DNA of 64,000 nucleotides, taken from positions 1 to 64,000 of the forward strand of contig JAHCAN010000006.1 of NCBI GenBank assembly GCA_019634915.1. Direction: 5' to 3'. The notes under the pieces are model-generated. The model did not search any database, had not been told where the DNA came from, and was given only the letters and a program-made list of their open reading frames with translations. Shown here piece by piece: positions 31,245-41,185 of this stretch. Positions within the stretch are counted from its first letter, which is position 1, and each line of letters opens with the position of its first letter. Position numbers and translations under genes: made by a program. Origin of the DNA: Steroidobacteraceae bacterium. GTDB taxonomy: Bacteria > Pseudomonadota > Gammaproteobacteria > Steroidobacterales > Steroidobacteraceae.

Positions 31245-32140
31245 CACGGCTCGGCATGAAGGCGAGTCACACGTGGGAGGAAGCCGTGCTCCGCTGGCTT
31301 GAGGAGAAAGGGCACAAAGCGTCGATCAAGGAAGACCGGCGCAACTTCGTCTGGCTGCATACGCATCTCTGCGGCAAGGAGCTTTCGGCCATCGACCGCG
31401 CGACGATAGATGACATCGTGAAGGCTCGAAGAAGCAAGGGCGTAGCCAACGCCACGGTAAATCGCACTCTGGCGCTTCTGCGTGCAGTGCTGCGGGCGGC
31501 CGAAGGTGAGTGGGAATGGATCGAGCGTGCGCCGAAGGTGCGGTTGCTGCCGGAAGCGAAGGGACGCGATCGCACACTCACGCGTGATGAAGCCGCGCGA
31601 CTGTTGGCAGAGTTGCCGGAACATCTGCGGGTGATGGCGGCGTTCGCGCTTCTCACCGGTGCCAGACAGCGGAACGTACGGGAACTGCAATGGTCGCAAG
31701 TGGACCTTGAGCGAGGCTTGGCATGGATTCATCCCGACCAGGCGAAGGCCGGCCGCGGGATTGCCCTGCCACTGACGGGCGAGGCGGTGCAGCTGCTGCG
31801 CAGTCTGCAGGGCCGGCATGCCGAGTACGTGTTCACCTATCGCGGCCAGCCGCTGCGCTACGTGCGTAACACGGCGTGGCGGTCAGCGCTGCGCCGGGCG
31901 GGGATCGGCGGCTTTCGGTGGCACGATCTGCGCCACACGTGGGCGTCGTGGCACGCTGAAGCGGGCACGCCGATGCACGTCCTGCGCGAGCTGGGCGGAT
32001 GGGCGTCTGACGTAATGGTGAGGCGGTACGCTCACCTGAGCCCAGGACACTTGTCCGCCTATGTGCAGTCCTTCGGCGAGCAGGTGCGCTTGCAGCCGGG
32101 CGACTACGATTCAGCTACGAAGGGAGGTGCTACCGCCTGA
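31097..32140 (+). CDS. Tyrosine recombinase (site-specific integrase)
   Basis: A 347-residue integrase. It has an N-terminal arm-binding segment (SLYRRKDSPYWWIKLSHNG), a SAM-like core-binding domain (about 60-145) and a catalytic domain with the full set of residues: Arg190 (TGARQRNVREL), Lys217, His276 and Arg279 (WHDLRHTWASWH), Trp302 (GGWAS) and the nucleophile Tyr311 (VRRYAHLSP). It ends 29 bases from the tRNA-Thr gene into which the element is inserted, the usual place for such enzymes. Confidence 0.95.
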   Translation: MSLYRRKDSPYWWIKLSHNGRAIQRSTGTSDRNKAREYHDKLKAQLWDVTRLGMKASHTWEEAVLRWLEEKGHKASIKEDRRNFVWLHTHLCGKELSAIDRATIDDIVKARRSKGVANATVNRTLALLRAVLRAAEGEWEWIERAPKVRLLPEAKGRDRTLTRDEAARLLAELPEHLRVMAAFALLTGARQRNVRELQWSQVDLERGLAWIHPDQAKAGRGIALPLTGEAVQLLRSLQGRHAEYVFTYRGQPLRYVRNTAWRSALRRAGIGGFRWHDLRHTWASWHAEAGTPMHVLRELGGWASDVMVRRYAHLSPGHLSAYVQSFGEQVRLQPGDYDSATKGGATA

Positions 32141-32169
32141 GTCGTCGGGCGTAACTGCTTGATCGTAAT

Positions 32170-32245
<76 letters not shown>

Positions 32246-32249
32246 TGCG

Positions 32250-32900
32250 TCAGGGCGATTCTACCGCCCCCGGGCAGGGTTTCATCTCGAGCGCGCCCGA
32301 GCCGCCCTGGTTGAACGCCTCCGCTTCCGCGATCTCGGCGGCGGTGCGCAGCGCGAGGTCGATCCACCAGGTCGTGCCGATGTGCAGCCGCTCGGTCACG
32401 TCGGGCACATAGCCGAGGCCGCGCAGTTCGGCCGCGCGGCGATCGGCGCGCCCGCGCTCACTGAAGAGACCCACCGAGATGCGCCGCGCGTCCGTATCGG
32501 CCATCACGCGCGCATCGGTGATGCCGGCGCGCGCGAGCCGCGCGAGCACGCGCGTCTCGGCCGCGTTGTCGCGCTGCGCCGGCAGCGACACCCAGTAGCC
32601 CTCGGCGACACGTGCCTCCTCGGTGCGCACCTGCGCCTCGTAGCCACCCTCGTGGAAGGCCGCCGCCGCGCGCGCCGCTTCCTGCTCGCCGGCGAACGGC
32701 CCGATCGAGCGGCACGCGGCCGACGGGTCCGCGTCACCGGTCGCCGCGGTCGCCGGCGTGCTCTCAGCCTCGGCTGCGAGCACGAGCCGCGGCACATCGG
32801 GCGGCGGCGAGTTGTACATCGGTGGCGCCTCGGGACTGAGCCAGGCCCAGCCGAGCACGGCGAGGTTGGCGGCGAGCAGCGCGATGAAGAGCGTACGCAC
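32250..32900 (-). CDS. SPOR-domain protein
   Basis: A 216-residue protein with one N-terminal membrane segment (RTLFIALLAANLAVLGWAWLS) and a periplasmic part. CRSIGPFAGEQEAARAAAAFHEGGYEAQVRTEEARVAEGYWVSLPAQ and then a second unit GLFSERGRADRRAAELRGLGYVPDV have the look of SPOR repeats, which bind denuded glycan strands. It follows coaX by 27 bases and is probably in its operon. Its stop falls five bases from the tRNA-Thr gene. Exact role unknown. Confidence 0.75.
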   Translation of the reverse strand: MRTLFIALLAANLAVLGWAWLSPEAPPMYNSPPPDVPRLVLAAEAESTPATAATGDADPSAACRSIGPFAGEQEAARAAAAFHEGGYEAQVRTEEARVAEGYWVSLPAQRDNAAETRVLARLARAGITDARVMADTDARRISVGLFSERGRADRRAAELRGLGYVPDVTERLHIGTTWWIDLALRTAAEIAEAEAFNQGGSGALEMKPCPGAVESP

Positions 32901-32927
32901 GGACGCGAGTCTACCGCAGCCGCCCGC

Positions 32928-33683
32928 TCAGCCGAGCGCGAGCAGGCCGCGCAGCACGAGATCGGGCACGATCCGGCAGGGGACCTGCAGGTAAGGCAGC
33001 AGGCCGGCCGCGCCACCGCCGGTCAGCACGAGTTCGGGCCGCCCGCCGTGCCGGCGCCGGGCTTCGTGCAGCGCGCGCTCGATGAACGCCGCCGCCGCGT
33101 AGTGCGCGCCCTGCACGATCGCCGCATGCGTGCCGCGCGCGAACAGCGCGCGACCCGTGTCCGCCCGCGGCGCGGCGCGCACCTGGATGCCCTGCGTGCC
33201 ACCGAGCAGGCTCGCGACCATCAGCGCCGGCCCCGGCACGATCGCCCCGCCGCCATGGCGCCCGCCGGGCGATACGTAATCGACGGTCATCGCGGTGCCG
33301 ACGTCGACGACGCAGATCGCCCGCGCCGGCGTGTGGAGGTGATGCGCGCCGATCACGGCGGCCCAGCGATCGGCGCCGAGCCGCCACGGCTCGTCGTAAC
33401 CGCAGCGCACGCCGCCGGCCTGCGCCGCCGTGTGCAGGACGCGCGGCTGCACGCCGGTCGCACGCCGCAATGCCTGCGCGAGCCGGCGGGTCGCGCGCGG
33501 GGCCGCGACCGAGACGATGCGCACGCCGTCGATGCGCTTCGGCAAGGCCGCACACAGCGCCGCCACCGGCAGCGCGCCGCGCGCGCCGATCGGCAGCGCC
33601 CGCTGGCGACCGAGGCGACCGTCGACGGCGAGCGCCCATTTCAGGCGGCTGTTGCCGACGTCGAGGAGCAGAAGGCGCGTCAT
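32928..33683 (-). CDS. coaX: Type III pantothenate kinase CoaX
   Basis: A 251-residue ASKHA-fold kinase that phosphorylates pantothenate as the first step of CoA synthesis. The phosphate loop is LLLLDVGNSRLKWAL (Asp8), then PWRLGADRWAAVIGAHH and VVDVGTAMTVDYV with the catalytic Asp. GGGAIVPGPALMVASLLGGTQGI and LTGGGAAGLLP follow. The start overlaps the birA stop by four bases. birA-coaX pairs are common in Beta- and Gammaproteobacteria. Confidence 0.95.
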   Translation of the reverse strand: MTRLLLLDVGNSRLKWALAVDGRLGRQRALPIGARGALPVAALCAALPKRIDGVRIVSVAAPRATRRLAQALRRATGVQPRVLHTAAQAGGVRCGYDEPWRLGADRWAAVIGAHHLHTPARAICVVDVGTAMTVDYVSPGGRHGGGAIVPGPALMVASLLGGTQGIQVRAAPRADTGRALFARGTHAAIVQGAHYAAAAFIERALHEARRRHGGRPELVLTGGGAAGLLPYLQVPCRIVPDLVLRGLLALG

Positions 33684-34684
33684 GCCTGCGCCCTCACGCT
33701 GACCTCGCCCGCGACGAAACGCCGCAATCCCCCGGGCGTCTCGACGAGCAGCGCGCCGGCGGCATCGATGCCGCGCGCGATGCCGACCTCACGTTCCGCG
33801 CCGAGCAGCACGCTGACCGGCCGGCCCCGCAACACGTCGGCCGCGCGCCACTCGGCGCTGAAGGGCGCGAAGCCCTTCGCCGCGAACCGCGGCAGCGCAT
33901 CGAGCAGCTGCTCGAGCAGCGCGGCGGCGAGCCGGTTGCGATTCACGTCACCGCCGAGCTCGAGGATGTCGACGGCCTCGGTCCCGGCGGCGGTGACGCG
34001 CGCACGCGCGGCCTCGCCGAGCGCGACGTTCAGGCCGATGCCGATCACGACGAGCACCGGGCCCGCCGATTCCGCACGCATCTCGATCAGGATGCCGCCG
34101 AGCTTGCGCCCGCCGGCCACCAGGTCATTGGGCCACTTGAGCGCAAGGCCCGCCGCGCCCGCCGCGGTGAGCGAGCGCAGCGCACAGACACCGACGACCA
34201 GCGACAGTGCGCCGAGATCCTGCGGCAACGCCGGAAAAGTCCATGCGAGCGACAGGCACAGCGCGCCGCCGAGCGGCGCGATCCATTCGCGGCCGCGCCG
34301 GCCGCGCCCCGTGGTCTGGTGCTCGGCGAGCAGCGCGACGGCGCGCCCGGGCGCCGGCTCCGCACCGGCGAGCAGCGCGGCATTGGTCGACGGCAGTGTC
34401 CATGCGACCTCGCAGGCCGCGAGCCGCGAGCGCGCCGCCGGCGTGAGGCCCACCGTGATGCGCGCCGCGTCGAGCGCGACGAGGCCGGTCGCGAGCCGAT
34501 AGCCACGGTGGGTGACGGCGTCGATACGCACGCCGGCCGCTTCCAGCGAGCGCACCGCTTTCCACACGGCGCCGCGGCTGACGCCTAGCTCGGCGGCGAG
34601 CGCCTCGCCCGACGAATATTCGCCATCGCCGAGACGCTGGAAGACACGCTGTGCGAGCGTCGCGGTCTGCGGCTGCGCGCTCAT
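33680..34684 (-). CDS. birA: Biotin-protein ligase and biotin operon repressor BirA
   Basis: A 334-residue bifunctional protein. Residues 10-70 are a winged-helix DNA-binding domain (SSGEALAAELGVSRGAVWKAVRSLEAAGV). The central ligase domain has PSTNAALL, the biotinyl-AMP loop GRGRRGREWIAP and KWPNDLVAGGRKLGGILIE; the C-terminal SH3-like domain is near 285-330. It attaches biotin to acetyl-CoA carboxylase carrier protein and represses biotin genes. The ATG at 34684 overlaps the plsY stop by ATGA. Confidence 0.95.
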   Translation of the reverse strand: MSAQPQTATLAQRVFQRLGDGEYSSGEALAAELGVSRGAVWKAVRSLEAAGVRIDAVTHRGYRLATGLVALDAARITVGLTPAARSRLAACEVAWTLPSTNAALLAGAEPAPGRAVALLAEHQTTGRGRRGREWIAPLGGALCLSLAWTFPALPQDLGALSLVVGVCALRSLTAAGAAGLALKWPNDLVAGGRKLGGILIEMRAESAGPVLVVIGIGLNVALGEAARARVTAAGTEAVDILELGGDVNRNRLAAALLEQLLDALPRFAAKGFAPFSAEWRAADVLRGRPVSVLLGAEREVGIARGIDAAGALLVETPGGLRRFVAGEVSVRAQA

Positions 34685-35337
34685 CGGCGCGGCCCGAGGA
34701 GCCACAGGCGGCGCGCGCGCGACTCGGTGCCGGCGCGCATGCGCGCGACGTTGGCGCGATGCGTGAAGATCACGAGCAGCGCGGCCGCGATGCCGAACGC
34801 GAGCAGCGCGCCGAGCGGCTCGAGTTTCGCGACCGCGACATACAGTGGCAGTGCCGCCGCGCCCGCCATCGACGCGAGACCCACGTAGCCGGTCAGCATC
34901 ACGACGACGAGCCACACGCCGAGCACGACCGCGAGCGCGGCCGGTGCGAGCGCGACGAGCACACCGGCGAACGTCGCCACGCCCTTGCCGCCCCGGAAAC
35001 CGTGCCACAGCGGCCAGACGTGGCCGACGATGGCCGCGAGCGCGCAGGCCGCCGGCAGCCACGCCGGCACGATCTGCCCTCCATGCGCTGCGCCGTAGTG
35101 CACCGCGGCCAGCGGCAGCAGCGCGGCGGCGATCCAGCCCTTCGCGAGATCGATGACCAGGACCGCGAGCGCGAACGAGGGACCCTGCGTGCGCAGCGCA
35201 TTGGTGCCCCCCGCATTGCCGCTGCCGAGCGTGCGGATGTCGACGCCGCCGCGCAGGCGGCCGACCAGCAGCGCGCCGCTGACCGAGCCGAGCAGATAGG
35301 CGGCGACGACGACGGCCGCGGCCAGCAGCGCGCTCAA
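34681..35337 (-). CDS. plsY: Glycerol-3-phosphate acyltransferase PlsY
   Basis: A 218-residue inner-membrane protein that transfers an acyl group from acyl-phosphate to glycerol-3-phosphate. The three conserved cytoplasmic loops are present: GSGNAGGTNALRT (loop 1, after DIRTL), GHVWPLWHGFRGGKGVAT (loop 2) and a C-terminal FTHRANVARMRAGTE with the phosphate-binding Arg. Five or more hydrophobic helices fit. It overlaps both its upstream (ctlX) and downstream (birA) neighbours by four bases. Confidence 0.95.
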   Translation of the reverse strand: MSALLAAAVVVAAYLLGSVSGALLVGRLRGGVDIRTLGSGNAGGTNALRTQGPSFALAVLVIDLAKGWIAAALLPLAAVHYGAAHGGQIVPAWLPAACALAAIVGHVWPLWHGFRGGKGVATFAGVLVALAPAALAVVLGVWLVVVMLTGYVGLASMAGAAALPLYVAVAKLEPLGALLAFGIAAALLVIFTHRANVARMRAGTESRARRLWLLGPRR

Positions 35338-36266
35338 TGGAAGACCTCTGCGATCATGCAGCGCACGCTGCCGCCGCCGAGCTGCTCGACCGTCGGCACC
35401 GGAGCCACAATCAGCGCATCGGTACAGGCCGCGAGGCGCGCGAGCGTGTCGGGCGCGAGACCCGCGCGCGCCGTGGCCGACAGCACGACGACGCCGCTGT
35501 CGCCGAGCGCCTCGTCCCAGGTCGCGAGTTCGAGCAGGTTGCCGGCGAAAGCCTCGATCTCCGCGCGCTCGAGCGCGATGACCTCACGGCCGCCCGCCGC
35601 GAGCCGCGCGAGCACGCGTTCGCGGTCGGCCACCGCGATGCACCCGGCGCCGATCGCGGCGAAGTTGCGTCCTATCCCCATCAGCACATTCGTGTGATAG
35701 AGCGGCACGCCGTCACGGTCGGTCGCGTCGAAGACCTCGGCCTCGTAGTTCATCGCCGCGCACCATTCGGCGAGCACCTGCTCGTCGGTGCGCGGCGAGC
35801 GGCACGCATAGGCGATGCGCTGCACATGGTCGAGCACGAGGCTGCCGGTGCCTTCGAGGAAACGGCCGTCACGTTCGTGGGCGGTCAGATCGAGCACGCG
35901 CCGGCGCGGATGCCCGGTCGCTGCGGCCACTTGGTCGAGTATCTCCGGCCGCCGTTCGAGCCGCCTGTTCGGCGCGCACATCGGATAGAGCACGACGGTA
36001 CCGTCGGCATGCCAGCTGACCCAGTTGTTCGGAAAGACCGCGTCGGGCTTCACGGGATCGGGCGTGTCGTCGATCACGCAGGTCGTGATGCCCTCGCTGC
36101 GCAGCGCCGCGACCAGCCCGTCGAACTCGAGCATGGCGCGCGCGCGCGCAGCCTCGCCGCCCGACGGCGAGGCACGCTGCATGCGATTGGTCGCGGCCGT
36201 TTCGGCATTGAAGCCGAATGCCGCGGGCCTCACCAGGAAGACCGTGTCGGAACACTGGTCGGACAT
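35334..36266 (-). CDS. ctlX: CtlX-like citrulline/arginine-type hydrolase
   Basis: A 310-residue member of the amidinotransferase/arginine deiminase fold. Motifs: PDAVFPNNWVSWH (Asp), FLEGTGSLVLD (Glu), PLYHTNVLMGIGRNFAAIG (His) and the nucleophilic Cys near the C-terminus in LGGGSVRCMIAEVF. This set matches the CtlX family, shown to hydrolyse citrulline to ornithine in some bacteria. Other members are only called arginine-deiminase-related. It is the first gene of the ctlX-plsY-birA-coaX run. Confidence 0.85.
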   Translation of the reverse strand: MSDQCSDTVFLVRPAAFGFNAETAATNRMQRASPSGGEAARARAMLEFDGLVAALRSEGITTCVIDDTPDPVKPDAVFPNNWVSWHADGTVVLYPMCAPNRRLERRPEILDQVAAATGHPRRRVLDLTAHERDGRFLEGTGSLVLDHVQRIAYACRSPRTDEQVLAEWCAAMNYEAEVFDATDRDGVPLYHTNVLMGIGRNFAAIGAGCIAVADRERVLARLAAGGREVIALERAEIEAFAGNLLELATWDEALGDSGVVVLSATARAGLAPDTLARLAACTDALIVAPVPTVEQLGGGSVRCMIAEVFH

Positions 36267-36446
36267 TGGCGCCGTCGAAGGGGTTTACAGTTTTCGGCCG
36301 CGGCGTTGTCGCGGCTTCGCGAAGATATAGGATTTTCAGCCGGTTATCACGCGTGGCACGCCGGTTGCTGCTTCCGTGTCGCTCTTCAGCAGAGCGTCCA
36401 CCGGGGGGCCGAGGGCTCCGGCACAAGGGGCTCCGGAAAAGGCGAA

Positions 36447-36480
36447 GGCTCCACGACCCAGGGTCGTGGAGCCTTTTTTT
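36447..36480 (+). terminator. Strong intrinsic terminator without an obvious plus-strand gene
   Basis: A perfect 13-bp inverted repeat (GGCTCCACGACCC 36447-36459, GGGTCGTGGAGCC 36461-36473) is followed by seven Ts on the plus strand. No plus-strand gene lies upstream, since ctlX starts at 36266 on the minus strand. On the minus strand the hairpin follows aqpZ but has no T run. It therefore either ends an intergenic RNA read from about 36267-36446 or serves aqpZ as a weak bidirectional stop. Confidence 0.85.
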
Positions 36481-36505
36481 GCCGATCAGGAAATCGCAGC
36501 GGCCG

Positions 36506-37204
36506 TCAGTCCCTGCCGCCCCAGAGCCAGCGGTACGCAGCCCCGCCCAGCACGCCGCCGAGTATCGGCGCGACCCAGAACATCCACAGCTGGCCGATCG
36601 CCCAGTCGCCCACCATCAGCGCAGGCCCGGTGCTGCGGGCGGGATTCACCGAAGTGTTGGTCACCGGAATGCTGATCAGATGGATCAGCGTGAGCGCAAG
36701 ACCGATCGCGATGCCGGCCGCGGCCGGCGAGGACAGCTTGTCGGTCGCACCCATGATGATCAGCACGAAGAAGAAGGTCATCACGACCTCGCAGAGGAAC
36801 GCGGCACCGGCCGCGTAACCGCCGGGCGAATGTTCGCCGAAGCCGTTCGACGCGAGGCCGCCGGCCAGCACGTCGGTGCCGTTGCCGCTCGCGATCGTCA
36901 GCAGTATCCACGCGGCCACGATCGCTCCCGCGACCTGCGCGACCACGTAGGGCACGACGTCACCGGCCTTGCAGCGACCGCCGGCGAACAGCCCGATCGT
37001 CACGGCCGGATTCAGATGACAGCCCGAGATATGGCCGATCGCATACACCATCGTCAGCAACGTGAGGCCGAAGGCGAGCGCGACGCCCACGAGCCCCACC
37101 CCGACTTCCGGAAACTTCGCGGCGAGCACCGCAGTGCCGCAGCCTCCCAGCACCAGCCAGAGCGTGCCGAGGAATTCGGCCGCCGCACGTTTGAGCAATG
37201 ACAT
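36506..37204 (-). CDS. aqpZ: Aquaporin Z-type water channel
   Basis: A 232-residue MIP-family channel with six membrane helices and both half-helix motifs, [12 protein letters not shown] and [13 protein letters not shown]. The selectivity filter residues expected for a water channel (Phe in the first helices, His in [10 protein letters not shown], Arg after the second NPA) are consistent with AqpZ rather than a glycerol facilitator. The ATG at 37204 has GGAG four bases upstream; an in-frame ATG 11 codons earlier has no site. Confidence 0.95.
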   Translation of the reverse strand: MSLLKRAAAEFLGTLWLVLGGCGTAVLAAKFPEVGVGLVGVALAFGLTLLTMVYAIGHISGCHLNPAVTIGLFAGGRCKAGDVVPYVVAQVAGAIVAAWILLTIASGNGTDVLAGGLASNGFGEHSPGGYAAGAAFLCEVVMTFFFVLIIMGATDKLSSPAAAGIAIGLALTLIHLISIPVTNTSVNPARSTGPALMVGDWAIGQLWMFWVAPILGGVLGGAAYRWLWGGRD

Positions 37205-37270
37205 GGTTCTCCCCCTGCTTCTTGTTGACCGCCCCAATTATGGCGCGGCGTGACGCCCGCGTCCCGCATA

Positions 37271-39118
37271 TCACCGCCCGGCGCGCTCGAGGCAGGCGAT
37301 CACGAGATCGGCGGCCTCTTCCGGCGTGGTCGTCGCCGTGTCGATGCGCAGTTCGGGATGCCCGGGCGGCTCGTACGGCGAGTCGATGCCGGTGAAATTG
37401 GCGAGCTCGCCGCGCCGCGCCTTCGCGTACAGGCCCTTGGCGTCCCGGCTCTCGGCGGCTTCGAGCGTCGTGTCGACGTGGATCTCGAGAAACTCGCCGG
37501 CCGCGAACAGCTCGCGCGCCATGCGCCGCTCGGAACGGAACGGCGAGATGAACGAGACGAGCACGATCAGCCCCGCGTCGGTCATCAGGCGCGCCACCTC
37601 GGCGACGCGCCGGATGTTCTCGACCCGGTCGGCATCGCGAAAGCCGAGATCGCGATTCAGGCCGTGGCGCACGTTGTCGCCGTCCAGCAGATAGGTGTGC
37701 CTTCCTGCCGCGTGCAGTTTCTTCTCGACGAGATTCGCGATCGTCGACTTGCCGGCGCCGGAGAGGCCGGTGAACCACAGCACGCGCGGCCGCTGCGCCT
37801 TCTGCGCCGCGCGCTGCGCCTTGTCGACGTCGAGTGACTGCCAATGCACGTTCTGCGCGCGGCGCAGCGCGAAGCGCACGGTGCCGGCACCGACCGTGTC
37901 GTTCGTGAGCCGGTCGATCAGCACCAGGGCGCCGGTCGCGCGATTGTCGGCGTAGGAGTCGAAAGCGACGGGCTGGTCGAAGGCAAGCGTGCAGACGCCG
38001 ATGTCGTTCAGCTCGAGCGTGCGCGCCGCGAGCTCGCCGTGCGTCGCGACGTCGATGCGATGCTTCAGCGCGGTGATCGTGCCGGTCACGGTGCGCGTGC
38101 CGATGCGCGCGAAATAGGCGCGCCCGGGCAGCATCGGTGCCTCGTGCATCCAGATGATCGTCGCCTCCAGCTGGTCGGCGACGGCAGGCGGGTCGGTGAC
38201 GTGCGCGAGCAGGTCGCCGCGGCCGACGTCGATGCCGGTCTCGAGCGTCAGCGTGACGGCCTGGCCGGCTACCGCGGCCTCGAGATCGCCGCCCGGCGCG
38301 ACGATGCGCGCGACGCGCGACTGCGCGCCCGAGGGCAGCGCGACGAGCGTATCGCCGCGCCGCACGGCGCCGCTCTCGAGCGTGCCGGCGAAGCCGCGGA
38401 AGCGGGCATCTGGCCGGTTGACCCACTGCACCGGCAGGCGCAGCGGCTTGCCGACGCGATCGCTGTCGACGTCGATCGTCTCGAGCCAGCCGAGCAATGT
38501 CGGTCCCGCGTACCATGGCGAGTTCGTGCTGGCGGCAGTCACGTTGTCGCCATACAGGGCCGACAGCGGCACGCAGGCGATGTCCGCGAAGCCGAGTGGG
38601 CACGCGAAGTCGCGGAAGGCGTCGGCCAGCCGTTCGAAGGTCGCGCGCGACCACCCGACCCGATCCATCTTGTTGATCGCGACGAGCACGTGGCGGATGC
38701 CGAGCAGCGACACGAGGCGGGCGTGGCGCTGCGTCTGCGCGAGCAGGCCCTCGTGCGCATCGACCAGCAGCACCGCGGCATCGGCGGTGGTCGCGCCGGT
38801 GACCATGTTGCGCGTGTACTGCTCGTGCCCGGGCGTGTCGGCGACGATGAAGCGGCGCCGCGCGGTCGCGAAGTGGCGGTACGCGACGTCGATCGTGATC
38901 GACTGTTCGCGCTCGGCGGCGAGGCCGTCGACGAGCAGCGAGAAATCGGGCGTGCCCGCAGGCTGGCCGCGCCGCCGCGAGTCGGCGTCGAGCGCGGCGA
39001 GCTGGTCGGCAGGCAGCACATGCGACTCGTAGAGCAGCCGGCCGATCAGCGTGCTCTTGCCGTCGTCGACGCTGCCGCAGGTGATGAAGCGCAGCAGATC
39101 CGCGCCGGCCGCGGCCAT
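37271..39118 (-). CDS. cysNC: Fused sulfate adenylyltransferase GTPase and APS kinase (CysN-CysC)
   Basis: A 615-residue two-enzyme protein. Residues 1-430 are CysN, the GTPase that drives ATP sulfurylase, with GSVDDGKST (15-23), DTPGHEQY and NKMD. From 451, [11 protein letters not shown] opens the CysC domain, which phosphorylates APS to PAPS, with [10 protein letters not shown] and [16 protein letters not shown]. Fusion of the two is common in Gamma- and Alphaproteobacteria. The start overlaps the cysD stop by one base (TGATG). Confidence 0.97.
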   Translation of the reverse strand: MAAAGADLLRFITCGSVDDGKSTLIGRLLYESHVLPADQLAALDADSRRRGQPAGTPDFSLLVDGLAAEREQSITIDVAYRHFATARRRFIVADTPGHEQYTRNMVTGATTADAAVLLVDAHEGLLAQTQRHARLVSLLGIRHVLVAINKMDRVGWSRATFERLADAFRDFACPLGFADIACVPLSALYGDNVTAASTNSPWYAGPTLLGWLETIDVDSDRVGKPLRLPVQWVNRPDARFRGFAGTLESGAVRRGDTLVALPSGAQSRVARIVAPGGDLEAAVAGQAVTLTLETGIDVGRGDLLAHVTDPPAVADQLEATIIWMHEAPMLPGRAYFARIGTRTVTGTITALKHRIDVATHGELAARTLELNDIGVCTLAFDQPVAFDSYADNRATGALVLIDRLTNDTVGAGTVRFALRRAQNVHWQSLDVDKAQRAAQKAQRPRVLWFTGLSGAGKSTIANLVEKKLHAAGRHTYLLDGDNVRHGLNRDLGFRDADRVENIRRVAEVARLMTDAGLIVLVSFISPFRSERRMARELFAAGEFLEIHVDTTLEAAESRDAKGLYAKARRGELANFTGIDSPYEPPGHPELRIDTATTTPEEAADLVIACLERAGR

Positions 39119-40029
39119 CAGAAATAGCCCTCCCGCTTCTTGCGTTCCATCGACGCCGCGCCGTCGTGGTCGATCAGCCGGCCCTGCCGCTCCGAGACGC
39201 GCACGCCCTCGAGCTCGCGCACGATGTCGGCAACGCTGGCCGCTTCGCTCGGCATCGCCGCGGTCAGCGGATAGCAGCCGAGCGTGCGAAAGCGCACGCG
39301 GCGCAGCACCGGGCGCTCGCCGGGCGCGAGCGGCAGGCGCCCGTCGTCGACCATGATCAGCTGCCCGTCGCGCTCGACGACCGGGCGCTCGGCGGCGAAG
39401 TACAGCGGCACTACGTCGATGCGCTCGCGCGCGATGTACTGCCACACGTCGAGTTCGGTCCAGTTCGACAGCGGGAACACGCGCAGGCTCTCGCCGGGCC
39501 CGTGGCGCGTGTTGTAGAGATTCCACAGCTCGGGGCGCTGCCGGCGCGGGTCCCAGCGATGTTGCGCCGAGCGGAGCGAGAAGATGCGCTCCTTGGCGCG
39601 CGAGCGCTCCTCGTCGCGGCGCGCACCGCCGATCGCGGCGTCGAAGCCATGCGCGTCGAGCGCCTCGCGCAGCGCCTGGGTCTTCATGATGTCGGTGTAG
39701 GCCGCCGAGCCGTGCGTGAACGGGCTCACCCCCGCGCGCAGGCCCGCCTCGTTCCGGTGCACGATCAGCTCGAGCCCGAGCTGCCGCGCGGTGGCGTCGC
39801 GGAACGCGATCATTTCGCGGAATTTCCAGCCCGTGTCGACGTGCAGCAGCGGCAGCGGCAACCGGCCCGGATGACAGGCCCTGGCCGCGAGGTGCAACAG
39901 CACCGAGCTGTCCTTGCCGATCGAGTACAGCAGCACCGGCCGCTCGCAGGCCGCGAATACCTCGCGCAGGATGTGGATGCTCTCGGCCTCGAGCCGGTCG
40001 AGATGCGTGAGACGCGGCAGGGCGGGCAT
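39118..40029 (-). CDS. cysD: Sulfate adenylyltransferase subunit 2 CysD
   Basis: A 303-residue PP-loop ATPase that adenylates sulfate. The PP-loop is [17 protein letters not shown], followed by [14 protein letters not shown] and [39 protein letters not shown] and the C-terminal REGYF complete the family pattern. It heads cysD-cysNC and is divergent from cysB across a 72-base gap, where CysB would be expected to act. Confidence 0.97.
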   Translation of the reverse strand: MPALPRLTHLDRLEAESIHILREVFAACERPVLLYSIGKDSSVLLHLAARACHPGRLPLPLLHVDTGWKFREMIAFRDATARQLGLELIVHRNEAGLRAGVSPFTHGSAAYTDIMKTQALREALDAHGFDAAIGGARRDEERSRAKERIFSLRSAQHRWDPRRQRPELWNLYNTRHGPGESLRVFPLSNWTELDVWQYIARERIDVVPLYFAAERPVVERDGQLIMVDDGRLPLAPGERPVLRRVRFRTLGCYPLTAAMPSEAASVADIVRELEGVRVSERQGRLIDHDGAASMERKKREGYF

Positions 40030-40101
40030 CCGGGCAGATTACGTTACCGCGCGGTGCCGCGTCGAGACGGCGCCGGTGGCGTCCCGTAGAATCACCGGGC
40101 C

Positions 40102-41076
40102 ATGAAACTGCATCAGCTGCGCTATCTGGTCGCGGTCGTCGAGAACGGCCTGAACATCACCGCCGCCGCGCAGCGCCTGCATACTTCGCAGCCCGGCGTC
40201 AGCAAGCAGCTGAAGCTGCTCGAGGACGAACTCGGCTTCCAGATCTTCATGCGCGAGGGCCGCGCGCTGACCCGGGTGACGCCGACCGGCCAGCAGGTCG
40301 TCGAGCGCGCGCAGCGCATCCTCGGCGAGATCAAGTCGATCAAGCGGCTGTCGGAGGACCTGCGCAACGTGTCGGGTGGCACGCTGTCGATCGGCACGAC
40401 CCATACACAGGCGCGCTACGTGCTGCCCGGGGTGATCCGCGAGTTCCGGCTGCGCTATCCGGGCGTGCAGCTGCACCTGCACCAGGGCACGTCCGAGCAG
40501 ATCGCCGAGATGATGGCGCGCGACCAGATCGATTTCGCGATCGCGACCGGTTCGCACGAGCTGTTCCCGGACACCACGCTGCTGCCGCTGTACCACTGGC
40601 ATCGCACGGTGGCGGTGCCGCAAGGCCATCCGCTGACGCACGAGAGGAAGCTCACGCTCAAGGCGCTCGCCCGCTATCCGATCGTCACCTACTCATTCAG
40701 CTTCACCGGCCCGTCGTCGCTGAACGAGATCTTCGCGGCCGGCGGCCTCGAGCCCGACGTCGCGCTGACCGCGCGTGATGCCGACGTGATCAAGACCTAT
40801 GTGCGCCTCGGTCTCGGCGTCGGCATCGTCGCCTCGGTCGCGATCGAGGCCGGCGCCGACGCCGATCTGGTCGCGCTCGATGCGTCGCACATCTTTCCCC
40901 GGCACACGACCTGGGTCGGCTTCCGCCGCGGCACGCTGCTGCGCAGGTACATGTACGAGTTCCTGCAGGCGCTCGGCGGCCACCTCGACCGCCGCAGCAT
41001 CGACCGTGCCCGGGAACTGCCGACGCCGGCCGACGTCGAACGCCAGTTCGCCGGGGTCGAGCTGCCGGTGCGCTGA
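40102..41076 (+). CDS. cysB: LysR-type regulator CysB
   Basis: A 324-residue LTTR. The DNA-binding part ([56 protein letters not shown]) and effector domain with [25 protein letters not shown] and [12 protein letters not shown] are those of CysB/Cbl, which senses O-acetylserine or N-acetylserine and activates sulfate assimilation. A -10-like TAGAAT lies at 40087-40092, nine bases before the ATG. If cysK here uses O-succinylserine, the inducer may differ from the enterobacterial one. Confidence 0.93.
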   Translation: MKLHQLRYLVAVVENGLNITAAAQRLHTSQPGVSKQLKLLEDELGFQIFMREGRALTRVTPTGQQVVERAQRILGEIKSIKRLSEDLRNVSGGTLSIGTTHTQARYVLPGVIREFRLRYPGVQLHLHQGTSEQIAEMMARDQIDFAIATGSHELFPDTTLLPLYHWHRTVAVPQGHPLTHERKLTLKALARYPIVTYSFSFTGPSSLNEIFAAGGLEPDVALTARDADVIKTYVRLGLGVGIVASVAIEAGADADLVALDASHIFPRHTTWVGFRRGTLLRRYMYEFLQALGGHLDRRSIDRARELPTPADVERQFAGVELPVR

Positions 41077-41149
41077 GCGGCGGCGGCCAGCCGGCCGACC
41101 TCCCTGGCGAACCTGCAGGCCCGCCCTTCCACCGGGCGCCGCCCGGCCT

Positions 41150-41169
41150 TATAGTAAGCCTCCCTTATT
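41150..41169 (+). promoter_or_regulatory. Promoter with candidate MarR operator
   Basis: TATAGT (41150-41155) is a good -10 element. Overlapping it, AGTAAG at 41153-41158 and CTTATT at 41164-41169 form a near-perfect inverted repeat (5 of 6) with a 5-base centre. It lies 17 bases before the marR start. MarR-family repressors usually bind such palindromes at their own promoter. Confidence 0.45.
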
Positions 41170-41185
41170 ATCGCCCAGGCTGATC

